NCBI GenBank assembly: GCA_914767715.1
Contig: OU612066.1
Coordinates: forward strand, 27,626,283-27,690,282
Length of the DNA stretch: 64,000 nucleotides
Direction of reading: 5' to 3'
Origin: Membranipora membranacea
Lineage: Eukaryota; Bryozoa; Gymnolaemata; Cheilostomatida; Membraniporidae
The stretch's first letter is position 1. Each line of letters starts with the position of its first letter. The position numbers were made by a program, and so were the translations under genes. Below, piece after piece: positions 34,854 through 47,203 of the stretch. A model generated the notes under the pieces. That model was not told the DNA's origin and did not search any database. It saw nothing but the letters and a program-made list of their open reading frames with translations.

Positions 34854-37026
34854 ACTAGAAACGGTAAACATATTTGCAAGCAAATATAAAGGAATACAAC
34901 CAAAAGATTTGATTATCGAGGTCATGTGACATCATTATTGATGATGTCATAAGACTCGGTACAGGCCGAAACCCCCTTATCCCAAGTCTCAACTCAATCG
35001 CATGATGAGAACTGATAATCGGCAGCAGTTTACTGTCTATGGCGGCCATTTTGGATTTCGGGTCATGTGACCTTAGAATTGATGAAGTCATAAGATTCGG
35101 TATAGGTAAAAACCCCCAAATCCCAAGTTTTAACTCAAAAGCATGATAAGAACTGTTAATCGGCAGCCACTTCCTGTTTATGGCGGCCATTTTGGATATC
35201 GGGTCATGTGACATTGAAATTGATGATGTCATAAGATTCGGTATAAGTCAAAACCCCCAAATCCCAAGTTTTAACTCAATCGCATGTTAAGAACTGTTAA
35301 TCGGCAGCCATTTCCTGTTTTTGGCGGCCATTTTGGCTATCGGGTCATGTGACATTAAAATTGACGATGTCATAAGATTTGGTATATACCATAACCTCTG
35401 TATCCCAAGTATCAACTCGATCGCATGATTTGTTCTCAAGATATCACCAAAAGAAAATCGAAAAAACATCCTCCACTAATTAGTGTAATTAGCAAATATT
35501 ACATAACATTTCAAAATTTTGTTTTGCAATTTCTCATCTTGACATATGGGACTATGTTGTGACCATGTGTCATCGAATTCTGCCAAGTAGTTCTTGACAT
35601 ATAGCAGAATGAAATTGGGTAAAAACGTTAAAAAAGGCAAAACCTCCTTCACTAATTAGTGTAATTAGCAAGTATTACATAACGATTCAAAAACTCATTT
35701 AGTAATTTCTCATCTAGACATATGGAACTATCTTATGACAAAGTTCCATCCAATTCTGCCTGATAGTTCTTGACTTATAGATGCGACAAAAGTGTTGCAA
35801 AAATAATAATAATAACTAGAAACGGTAAACATATTTGCAAGCAAATATAAAGGAATACAACCAATAGATTTGATTATCGAGGTCATGTGACATCATATTT
35901 GATGATGTCATAAGACTCGGTATAGGCCGAAACCCCCTTATCCCAAGTCTCAACTCAATCGCATAATGGGAACTGCTAATCGGCAGCGATTAACTGTCTA
36001 TGGCGGCCATATTGGATTTCGGGTCATGTGACATTAATATTGATGATGTCATTAGATTCGGCATATGTCATAACCCCCAAATTCCAAGTTTTAACTCAAT
36101 CGTATGATAAGAACTGTTAATCGGCAGCCACTTCCTGTTAATGGTGGCCATATTGGATTCGGGTCACATGACATCGAAAATGATGATGTCATAAGATTCG
36201 CTATGTGTCATTACCCCCATATCCCAAGTTTTAACTCAATCGCATGATAATAACTGTTAATCGGCAGCCAGTTCCTGTTTATGGCGGCCATTTTGGATAT
36301 CGGGTCATGTGACATTAAAATTGATGATGTCCTTAGATTCGGTATATGCCATAACCCCCGTATCCCAAGTTTAAACCCAATCGCATGATTTGTTCTCAAG
36401 ATATCATCAATATAAACGTCAAAACCTCCTTCACTAATTAGTCTAATTAGCGAATATTACATAATATTTCAAAAATTTGATTCGAAATTTTTCATCTAGA
36501 CACATGAAGGTATGTTGTAAACAAGTTTCATCAAATTGCCTCTGGTAGTTCTTGACTTATAGAGGCCCAAAAAGTGTTGCAATAATAATAATAATAATAA
36601 TAACTAGAAACGGTAATTTTTTTATTCAACAAAATAATATTTGCAAGCAAATATGAAGGAATACAACCAATAATATCGAATATCGAGGTCACGTGACATC
36701 ATAATTGTTGGTCTCAAAGGATTCGGTATATGCCAAAACCCCCATATCCCAAGTTTTAACTCAATCGCATGATAAGAACTGTTAATCGGCAGCTATTAAC
36801 TGTCTATGGCGGCCATATTGGATTTCGGGTCATGTGATATCAAAATTGATGATGTCATAAGATTCGGTATATGTCATAACCCCCATATCCCAAGTTTTAA
36901 CTCAATCGCATGATAAGAACTGTTAATCGGCAGCCACTTCCTCTTTATGGCGGCCATTTTGGATATCGGGTCATGTGACATTAAAATTGATGATATCCTA
37001 AGATTCGGTATATGTCATAACCCCCA
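34854..37026. mobile_element. Array 1: three head-to-tail copies of the 141 bp-core repeat family
   Basis: Heads (actagaaacggtaa) lie at 34854, 35815 and 36603. Each copy has a head with the palindrome atatttgc-aa-gcaaatat and then ggaatacaacc, followed by several ~141 bp core units and a two-part tail. The tail parts are ~176 bp each, both with the palindrome CACTAATTAGTG; they end in aaaagtgttgc and an (AAT)n run, where the next head begins. The third copy is cut off at about 37026. The plan (palindromic head, tandem core, microsatellite, hairpin tail) resembles the 'pearl' elements of bivalves, which are held to be non-autonomous Helitron/Helentron relatives. That link is inference; a SINE or LINE with an (AAT)n tail is the alternative. 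Confidence 0.8.
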
Positions 37027-37808
37027 TACATGATTACGAGCAGCATAGAATTTATAGGTAACAAAGAGCAGGTTTCTATGCGGAGTAGCTTTTCTCATTT
37101 TTCAGAACAATGCCACTGCCAACCACGCTGGTCCTGGCCTCAGGGTAGATCCTTTTTACTGAGCCCTTCATGGGTGTTGCTCCCATCGGCGTGGTGGCAA
37201 ATTTCTACACTTTCTCATTGAAAATTAGCTCTTAAGTCTTACTCTTATGTTACTGATACCAGAGAAAAAATCTCTTATGATGTTTTCCTGGTCCGTCTCA
37301 GGTGTATTTGATGTGTACTATTGTACAACTTCACATGGAAGAATAGCATAGAGGTAATCAGAAAACTGGACAACATACTTTTTCATGCGATTAAAACACT
37401 ATGATATGTGCTGTGCAACGATTCAAAAATCATGTTAAACACAAACACAACATTCAAAAAGAGAAAAAAACCAACAGTTTGAATTGATAGTATACTTTGA
37501 ATGTTGCCTCAGCCTTACCAGAGCAGTATAGCAAAGGTCACTTTCAATGTCATGCTGAATTCAAAGATTCACCACAGCAATATTATCAAAATAATGTAGG
37601 TATTATGTAGGCACATAGAATATAAGAATATAAGCAGAATATAAGTAGAATATAAGTAGAATATAAGCATCTTCTCTGAGTGGGTAGTCAAGTGATGAGG
37701 TAGCCACTGAAAAACAGAAGACATAGCCCCATCCTCCAGTTTCACCATGGCATAGCTGAAAAAGTATAATATGTGCTCATCGAAAAACAAGATAAACACT
37801 GTAGGTAA
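37027..37808. other. Intergenic, no gene recognised
   Basis: A short tandem run of agaatataag at about 37617-37668. No gene is seen. Confidence 0.5.
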
Positions 37809-38450
37809 TTTGAAGACTTTGTTTGAGGCTGCTCTTTTGTATCACATCTTATTCTCCATATTTTATTCTATCATGTGAGCGATTTTCAGCTTTATAATCC
37901 AAATATTGAGGAAGTTATGGCCTCTCAAACTTCCAAGGTGACGGCAATTTATCGGCAGTAAGAATCAGCCGGCAATCCCTAGGGTACGTCACTAATATTG
38001 ATGATCAAAATGTTCAAATCTGTAACGGTCTCAAGCCCAGGTCCAAATGGCTTTGCAGGCGACGCCGCTAATACTGAGCTATATTGTCTACTGGCTAACC
38101 TAGTTGGTCCAAGTGGCGTGATGGTAGCCTCGTTGCCTGTAGGTATAGGGACCCGGGTTAAATTCCCACCCAGGTCTGAATTTTGATCATCATCTTATCT
38201 GTGTGATTATTGGTGTATTAACTAATAACTCATAATGTCTATGCCACATGTCTATGGTTGTGACATACCCCAGGGGAAACATCCGCTTATTCCCAATGCC
38301 GATTGCAGGCAATCACCCTGGAAGTTTGAGAGGCCATAACTTCCTCAATATTTGGATTCTAAAGCTGAAAATCGCTCACATGATAGAATAAAATATGGAG
38401 AATAAGATGTGATACAAAAGAGCAGCCTCAAACAAAGTCTTTAAGTTAAG
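37809..38450. mobile_element. Foldback/MITE-like element, ~130 bp inverted arms, tRNA-like insert
   Basis: The left arm (about 37812-37942) is the reverse complement of the right arm (about 38320-38447), nearly perfect (agactttgtttgaggctgct; cctctcaaacttcca). The centre contains a tRNA-like segment at 38110-38180 with GTGGCGTGATGGTAGCC (box A-like) and GGGTTAAATTCCC (box B-like), probably a tRNA-derived SINE piece. No coding sequence. Possible exons of the USP9X-like pseudogene begin right after it. Confidence 0.8.
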
Positions 38451-38639
38451 CATTTACCTCCCCCCCACCAATAGTTAATCTTATTTTTCTCACCTTTAGT
38501 TCTCTCAACTGAGACTCGCTTACAACAGTCACATACTGCTTGCAAAAAAGGTATATACGTCACATTCTTCGCTAAGATCTACAAGGTATAAGTTAATGAT
38601 GATTAAACTAGGTAGAAAGTGTACAGCGTAGACGATGAT

Positions 38640-40965
38640 CTGATCCAGACATTGTCAAGTACAATCAGAGGGATTAAGAGTAAACCCAGTGATGATCTAA
38701 GAATTTTTTGTACACCAGAAAGACAGCGTTCAGCTTCAGCATTAGGCCCGTCACTCTGACCAATAAGAGGAGACACTGTCGGTGAGTTCTTGACCAGTTT
38801 TCAGCTTTCACTGGACACTTTAACAGAACTACATCTAATTAAACTGTTTGCTGCCATTATTCAGCTATTTCAGTTTAAGTTGTTCACAAATATACAGTCT
38901 ATATACAGTCTAGTATAGGGCAAAAACATACTACAAAAAGTTAAATGTGATATAAATATATATATAAATGTATGTATATGACATGTTTATTACCATATAA
39001 GGGAGAGTAGTGCTCTCTCTTCACTGTAAGCCTCATCACATTCACTAAAATATTCATGTAGTACAGTCACCACACTTATCAGTCTATTTGCCTCAGTCTT
39101 CCTCTGACCTGCATCCTTAATAAGGCCCTGTAGCATATCATATTATGATGTATACAGACACTCAAATAGTTCAGCTATAACCTCACCGTTGATTGTCTCC
39201 TGTAATATGGCAAATAAAATCATCAGTATGAATGTTTGTCTGATATCAAATTACTCAAATCGTTAACATTGGCCTGTTACTGACTGGGTACTCTGCTATC
39301 AAACAAATCGGAGAAGATTTAGATCGTCTATCTATAAAGTGATGAATAAGTTTTATTACATCTTGTATATCTGTTTCGTAAACAAACATCAAAACACTCC
39401 AATAATTTGGAGTTACTACATCCCTGAACTGATTGTTAAGAGAGAAGACAACTCGAATTTGTACATCAGTTTATAGCCATATCATTTTTTTGTAATGGAT
39501 CTCTTGGGTAATCCTATAGAACTGCTCGGGATTTAGTTTTTATATGATGATAGAATCCACTGACCTGCTGTGTTTGAAGAATAGCATGCAACTCTTTCAG
39601 TAGAGAGGTGGGTTTAATGGACACACTATCAGTACTATGTATCTCCACAGATAAGTTTGGATCTTCCCCCATCAGCTGAAATAACATATGAATCACACTG
39701 ACTGCAGACTCAAACTCACAGTAATTGATAGCTACAGTGGAAAATCAGACTCAAAAAGCTACTAAATCACACTCATGTAGTTCCTTTCCTTCAGGGTACA
39801 CTGACACGCCATTCAGGGAAAGCTACCACGATTGGTTGTGAAGTTTGGTAGTGTTTGGCAAGTGCTTTGTCATGTAGCTAGGTCAAACAAACTAAACAAA
39901 AATATCTGATAATAATACATAAACAATACTACATTAACATCTGACCCTACTGACCCTGGTAAAAAATCAGATATCCCCTACAGAGTTTGTCAAAAGTTAA
40001 AATTTAAAAGTCAAATGAAATAAGTTTATGATGGGGAAATCCTGGGTAGCATAACACATGTGATCTCATGCGATTGATGAAGTATTTGAAAATATAGAAG
40101 TGAGATGTGGGTTACTGGTGTTACCTCTTGCATTGTGTGTTTCGTTAAATAGTATACAATCTTTTAGATAAATCTCGTAGTCGCCAAGCTGTGTTATGTT
40201 TATCAGTTTAAGGTCCAGTTAAGTTCTCCTGTCAAATAGAGAAAGAATACAGTATGCCTCCATTGACTCAGAAACACCATCCATTCGCTGGAGAAGGCAT
40301 GTCCAGCGAACTGTTGGTCTGCAATCATAATGGCTTCGCTCCAGCTTGTTGCAGCATTCATGTTAATGTTTATAATAGAACGTTGATGAAAATTAATGAT
40401 AAAACGAATTCATAACTTGAAAGCTGTTCTCTCTTGCACAAATTCAGACTTTATATGGGGCAAAATAGAATCAGCCTTGATCTAAAAAAGTATGTGATGT
40501 GCAATCACATTCTCAATAGATTGAGCCAGATCCCAGTTACCTATGTAAACCACTTGAAACAGGCTACACTGTAACTACTACTGTACACAGCATTAATAGC
40601 CAGACAGTTTCTTATCTGTTTAGCCTGAGGAGCACACAACCATAAATATCGTCCATCTTTGAGTATAAATCTGAGGAACCTGAACCGTTCAGACACTTGC
40701 CGTATATGACTTTATCTGTCATTTGGTAAATAATCATCAGACAGTACTTCAGGGTACTTACTTATTTGGTACTTGAAGGTTGACCGCCAAATTCTGTTAG
40801 AAGGTTGTGGCAATATGGCATCTCGTCTGTCCCTCTCCGTTCCGGGTCTGCAACGTAGGTTGGTAGATCAATCACCATCATCTTTAGCCTGCCACTGGGG
40901 GTCCGTCTGAGAGGGTGCTGCCGATAGATAAGACGATCCACAGTCTAGTAGTGCCCATTCTGTAT
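38640..40965 (-). pseudogene. USP9X/fat facets-like deubiquitinase, partial degenerate copy
   Basis: Minus-strand exon pieces in the order of the USP9X central region. About 40770-40541: YPEVLSDDYLP, then [20 protein letters not shown] and [13 protein letters not shown]. 39675-39565: QLMGEDPNLSVEI, bounded by TTTCAG and CAG|GTCAGT. 39428 to ~39300: NYWSVLMFVYETDIQDVIKL. 39199 to ~39003: ANRLISVVTVLHEYFSECDE. About 38760-38640: QSDGPNAEAERCLSGV. I recognise these from the family ([39 protein letters not shown]). In-frame stops occur after NDR (40.7 kb), before the donor at 40541 and after YTS (39.1 kb), so the gene is dead or the models are imperfect. The ubiquitin-protease catalytic domain lies outside these pieces and is not found in the window. 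USP9X removes ubiquitin from signalling and trafficking proteins. Open frames at 40965-40790 and 41445-41340 may be further exons. Confidence 0.68.
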
Positions 40966-41449
40966 TAACACAAAATCAATCAAGACAGCGCAGTATTGAA
41001 TTGTGTTCTTCAAAATGAAAAAACTCAAATGGCCAAAAGTGATACACCATACATGTATATAACTCAATCCCACATTTGCTATCGTTATATTAAAGCTGAA
41101 CCCATCATATCAGAGAGGAATCAGACACTATATCCTCTCAGTCCTCACTGCTGTCTTCCCTCATTTGCTCTATCTATTGTATATATTCATTTAACATTCA
41201 TAAGCTTGCAGGTAAACATCGAGTAAACCAATCTTTATAATTACTCATTAATGTGATAGAGTGTCACTGATAAGCACTATCTTGAGAATTATAATTCCAT
41301 GACTTACCTCCATCATGTCTTTTTACATTGCAGTGTCTTCCTGCACTGGCTCACATCACGTATCCATATAGGGCTGGCACCGGGTAAAGTTCTGATCAGT
41401 GATGAGTTGAGAGGTTTGAGCATTATCACCGAGCTAAATGGATCTATAA

Positions 41450-43014
41450 ATAATGAAGGGTGACAGTGACTGAATGGAAATTAAAAAATAATCTAAATTA
41501 AAGATAGCTAAATAAACAGTAATAGTAGCGGCCAAAATGGTTCATAGTATGATAGGCAGAATTGACCCAGTGCAGTCAACCACTAAAGATTGTGAGTTGT
41601 ATGTACCATTAAGTAGGCCAGCACACCATTCACAACTAAACTTGTGAATAAAGAACAGCATAAAAATGTGTTCTGATGAATTCCCACTCCTAGAGTGGGC
41701 TTTAAGGAAGAACTGTTCTTGCTCACAGTCACACTCTCTAGTTTGAGGTGTGTACACAACAATCTGACTATATATAAACATGTACATATACAATGTAATG
41801 TGCACTGCAAGAATCACCACAAGCGGTATCAATTCACAGCTCCAGAATCCAGATCATCTGAAGTTTGGTGGTAAATTGCCTACCTGTAATGTAACAAAAG
41901 GAGCCAAGTGAAAAAAATATGTTTACCATACCCAGTTGGCAACACAGCTAAAAAAATCAGTTTGAGCAGCCACCATTGCTAGCATGGTTTAAGAGTAATG
42001 TTGAAGAAGCATAACAGGGAATCAATAAATCTTGCTAGGATTGGTATAACCTTTCTTCACCCAGTAGAGAACTAATCTACACTGCTATGTTCGGAAATAA
42101 TTATGTAATTAGATTTACTAGTATATATATTTTGTCCTTTGTTTAAACTTTAAAATAGTATTAAAGAATGTGATATTCCAAAAAATTATCATTTATACAC
42201 ACAGAGAGTCATAAATATTTTTAGAAATTTGTCAATTTGGGAGAAAAAGCCTACTTAGGCTATTATCATGTACATGTTACATATTGATCGCTACTTGTTT
42301 TGTGTACAAAGTCAGTATCTACTACTAAACTCAAAACTTTTCAGAAAACCAAGAAACCTATCAGGCTTCAGGTAGGTACTTATTATTATTACCTACCCAT
42401 TAACCACAGCAAAGAGTTACAGACCTAACTAGTAAGTAACTGTATTGCTGTAAAGTAAAGACCACCGGAAACTCTTTATTTATTTATTCCTTGTTGTACC
42501 CACTGAGTCTGAACCCAAATCAAATGCCCTACCCATGGGATGGTATTCTGGAGCAAGGTCCATACCTTATATAGTTATGTCCAAAAACTGAGGCATGTTC
42601 TTACGCCCCCTAAGCGGTCTAGCGTGATGTCGTCGTTGATGTAAGTGTAAGTAAGTTCCTTTTATTATTTATCTTTATATTATCATTATTATTCTACTAG
42701 CTAATGGTAATGCCTTATGGAAATAAACTCCTACATCTTATAGTCATTGCTCAGAGCTCACTGCATCTAGCCATTGATTTCATGCAGAGACAGTATGGCA
42801 CCAATACAATGTATTCAGGCCTACCAAACTGATGAAGTAGTAACAACGAATAGTAACTGTTACTCTTTATTTATTTGTTATTGACATACCTGCAAGTAAT
42901 AAACAAACTAAATCAAGAACTCATCACAGGAGTGGGTGGATCAGTATTGTGTAAAAATGGTGCACTCTGATGATGGTGACTCAAACACACAGTCACTATA
43001 GTTTTTGTGAATAC
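41450..43014. other. Intergenic, no gene recognised
   Basis: Short frames only. Tetranucleotide (TTTA)n pieces occur near 42475. Confidence 0.5.
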
Positions 43015-43017
43015 ACA

Positions 43018-43020
43018 TAT

Positions 43021-43084
<64 letters not shown>
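43018..43084. repeat. (TA)n microsatellite, ~60 bp
   Basis: acatacatac followed by an uninterrupted TA run. A shorter TA run lies at 44610-44632. Confidence 0.95.
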
Positions 43085-43085
<1 letters not shown>

Positions 43086-43134
43086 TAGTAATATATAATA
43101 CTTACTAACATCCCTGTGTATATATTATGAATCA

Positions 43135-46100
43135 AATTTTATGTCTGCCTAGGATCCGGGAGTTTGCTCCCAAATTTTCTGCTAGGATCCGACAAATAAT
43201 ATAAAAAGTGTTTTTTTATGGTCGGACTGATAACCGTTTTAATCCAATTTTGATGAATTGATTATATATTACAAAAAAAATAATTGTGATAACATGTTAG
43301 GGTTTCATTGAAGCAGTACATGCAAAGCTCATAGCTCTGCTTCCGTTGACAGACATTATAGCCCAGTGGTGATATCGTAACAAAAGACTTTGTATTTATC
43401 TTTTACCCTGTACCTCGTACAAGGAATAGCATGGCATTCTAGACAGAGTCTGACATTACGAGTTGTGCTCTGTATAAATAGATCTTGTTAAAATAACATG
43501 TATGCTTTTAAAATGCAAAAAATATGTAGAGCATTTACATGTGTTTATTGATGAAGAGTGTAATCCCAAAAACTGTATTCAATTTTTTAGTTTCTGTTTT
43601 TAGGTATCACATTATCTCGGTGTAGCACCTGAACTGTATAATAATTTTTTTTGGTATTTTGTAGCATTGTTTACGCTCGAACTCAACTGTTCCAGTTTGA
43701 ATTTGTGATCTCTTCATCACGTCAATACCTGTTTAGTTCAGAACCCTCAACTCACGTCTTTTGGTCTTGCTGCCTGCTGTGTTTACTGAGGTAAGTGACT
43801 ACAATTTATGCACACATACGATGCTTGATAATGCTAATAATATGTGACAATGAGATAAGGTGTATCGCAACCATTCATGCTTTTGCTAAGTCATGAAATA
43901 ATTTCATGATTAAATATTGTGACTTCAATTGTTAGCTTATCTAATTGACTGATTTGTTGAAATTCTAGAAGTAGGCCTATGCTAGAAAACTACCAAACAT
44001 AGTTAACACAACTTTTAAGTTATAGATTTCAATTTTCCCCAACCCTCCGTAGGCTATTATTAGGTTTTTCGAGTAACCCTGATATTCTGTTTAGTCTGTC
44101 GAATACAATCGATCTGCATTTAGAAAGTTTCCCAACTTGATTTTGTAAATTAATAAACAGTCCAGCAGTGCTAGTCAAAATGCGATTTCTGTCTGGCTTA
44201 TCACATCAGCTACACATACCCGCCTAAGCTCCTTGATTGTTGAGATATTATGATATGTGAAACTGTCTGTATCTGCTTGGGCCAGAGGCTGAAACATGCT
44301 GTTTTTGGCATATATTTTGGAGTTGTCTGTCCATGTCTTAAAAGGAGACGATTCCTGTTAACTCTATCTATACTTTATATCTGCCTAGGATCAGAGAAAG
44401 AATATGAAAGAATCAATATTAATAATCAGACTGTTAGTTGTTTCAATCCAATTTTGACGTGGTTGATCCTATATAACAAAAAGATTTGTGGTAAATTGGG
44501 CAAACTTTGTACCTGACATTTTGAGCTGAGCTGAGCCCTGTTAATAACCACTGTAACTGCTTGACTAACAAGTTACTAATGGATAGCAGCAAATATTTAG
44601 ACCAAATATATAATATATATATATATATATACTGAGATATATGTTAATCTGTTATGAGTTCACTTGTCGATTTGCAATCAATTTCCGAGGTTGGACTTCT
44701 ATATCCCCAGTGTAACACATTTATACTATAATAATTTTCTGTTTTATTTTTCATTGTAGTTTATAGCTCTTAGCACCTCCAGTTTGAAGTCTTTGACTAC
44801 TTGACATACCTCCCTCCCAGGTTAGGAGCTGGTGTATCACCTCTTGTGGACCTGCCTTCTACATACTAGCTGTATTGTTGAGGTAAAATAGACTATATAT
44901 TTGCTAATGATATATCTTTAAGTGCAAGATTTGTTTTTTGAGCAATCCAAACTTTGCCATATTAGGTGAGTTGCAAAAGAAATTAATAGACAAAACAAGA
45001 AATTGACGGTGTTCTTTTTAAATCTTTAGCTGCCAAACTAAGATTTTCATGATCATTTTAACTGATCTTACCTTTGTTGTAGACCCTAAGCTACCTCGTG
45101 TCAGCTGACCCCACCAACTCCTCCTACCCAACTCTCTCTTTCATTTAGTAGAGTGTATAAGTTGTTGACTTAGTCAAGATAAAGCTTAGGCCTGTTTAAA
45201 GAGTCTTAATGAGATGGTATCAATCGTTTAATAGTGAGTGACTATTTAACCAATGTTGCCACGTCCGAGATTCAAAGTCATGAGTCACAGAGACTAACGT
45301 AGCATTTACGGCTTATGATGATTAATCTGCCGAAACAAGAGAGGATGCCAAAAATGTCTCATGTCTGTTTTGGTCAGTTATGATATATCTTCCAGGATTC
45401 AGGATATAATAATGGTAGTTATGTTATTGATATATGCTTTCTACTGACTTAGGTCTAAAACATGTAATATTATGCTATTGTAGATAGCTGATTGTCTGGT
45501 AGATTGTCCGAGAGTTGCTGCAGATAGTAAGTACCATTTTGTAATGACCTAGCTGCAGAGAAGAGTTGTGATCTCTCTGTTGTATGACCATCACTGCCTG
45601 AATTAGAGAGCTTTTGTCTATTACATGCCTCCATTGTTTATTGCTACCGACGGACCACACCGAGTCTTGTTGTCATGCATCTCCGTCACGGTTAATACAA
45701 CACCCCTTATGATGCCTCAGTGTTACTGAGAACTATGTAAGAATTTGGACAATATAACCTGACACCAACATTTGAAAGAGCTAAAAGATATCTTATTGGG
45801 TATGAGCAAATATTGAGAGGTTTACTTTGCTTATCTTGGTGTTTTATTTTTTAGGTTGTCACCTGGCTGTCTGCCTCATTTGCTCTGTTTCTGTACACCC
45901 GCTGTGAATTCTTAGGTGAGATACATCGACAACTGTGGAGGCTATGATATTCTAATATTGTGCATGTATATTGTATATGTATTGAATTAAAGCCTTTTCT
46001 CATAAGAAATAGTTCTATATGAAAAAGCCTTATTTGTAAATAGACCTAGACATATCAATATATAGGCCTGCCTGCCTGCTTTTTTCTTTTTGTACTTGTT

Positions 46101-46620
46101 TTCAAACACATTGTCTGATTTGCTTCTTGCATTGTTCGAAATAAAATCAGGTTCGTAATAAGTAACTAGTTTTAGATGAGACACATCAATAGCCCTGTCT
46201 TCTTATTTGTTTCTTTTTGTTCTTGTTTTCAAGCACATTTTCTTGCTCTTGCTTCTTGCATTGATCGGTGTAAAATCAGGTTCAAAATAAGTAACTATTT
46301 TTAGATGATAAGATTTAAAACAAGTGAGAATTATTTGAGTAGATGGCCCTGATTTGTTTGCCCATGTCAAAAGAGGAGACAACTCCTGTTTAAAAAAAAA
46401 TTCAAGGGCTCGTTTTTATAACCAGGGAGGGTGGGAGTTGTTTTAAGTGATTTGTTTTAAACTGGTCGTGGAATCTAAAGAAGTTAATAGTGTTCCTCTT
46501 GTCCCATACTGGTGTTAATTTGTCAAGGTTTTTAGATAAATGGATAGTGGTAAGAAATAAGGCAAAATACCATTAAATCGCTCCGACTGACCCATTTGGC
46601 AAGGTCATACCTGATATTGT
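43135..46620. repeat. Diverged ~1.1 kb-scale duplications
   Basis: Collinear blocks recur. 'tctgcctaggatc' at 43142 and 44380, each followed by a Phe/Asn-poor AT-rich stretch with caatccaattttgatg/caatccaattttgacg (43240, 44440). 'ccagtttgaa' in two exon-like blocks that end in ttactgaggtaag (43795) and tgttgaggtaaaa (44885). 'aaaggagacgattcctgtta' (44340) against 'agaggagacaactcctgttt' (46370). No protein is recognised. The whole region lies between the TA tract and the Helentron gene. Confidence 0.55.
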
Positions 46621-46734
46621 AGTTATATAATTCTTAACCTCTTTAATAATTGTGCTTTTGTAGGCAGTAAAAGAGCAAAGAGACCCTACATAAAAGCAGC
46701 ATTACCAGTAAGTGGAATTCCCGCCTAAAGGGAC

Positions 46735-47053
46735 TTGTTTAGTTTCCCTGTCTATAAGGGGACAAAGAGCTTCTCCGCTATAACGAGACAAGTGGTTTCC
46801 TCACCTCAACGGGACAAAGGTCTCTCCGCCTGAGGAGACAACGGGTATCTCCGCCCTTAGGGAGACAACGGGTATCTCCGCCCTTAGGGAGACGACGGGT
46901 TTCTCCGCCCTTAGGGAGACGACGGGTTTCTCCGCCCTTAGGGAGACGACGGGTTTCTCCGCCCTTAGGGAGACGACGGGTTTCTCCGCCCTTAGGGAGA
47001 CGACGGGTTTCTCCGCCCTTAGGGAGACGGGTTTCTCCGCCCTTAGGGAGACA
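46735..47053. repeat. 27 bp minisatellite upstream of the Helentron gene
   Basis: About eight to nine regular copies of a 27 bp unit (gggtttctccgcccttaggg plus agacgac) occupy 46825-47053, and looser, variant units extend to 46735. The unit contains an imperfect CTCC...GGAG hairpin. 27 is a multiple of 3, so it stays open in some frames, but no gene is implied. It ends 150 bp before the Helentron start codon and may belong to the element's 5' region. Confidence 0.9.
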
Positions 47054-47203
47054 AAAAGTACTGCCAATTACAATACCATAACCAAATATATACATAAATA
47101 AGTGGGCTCCCTATCCAGAAGGAACGTAAATACATATTCATATTCTGAATCGATATAACCAAGTACTTTTAACCGTCACTCAAAACCAGCCTAGCCACTC
47201 AAC

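Noticed and set aside
46735-47053. CRISPR-like array
   Set aside because: Units are contiguous with no unique spacers, and the setting is eukaryotic.
46778-47095. Open frames of 88-105 codons across the 27 bp minisatellite
   Set aside because: The unit length is a multiple of 3, so frames stay open automatically; the peptides are pure repeats with no domain.
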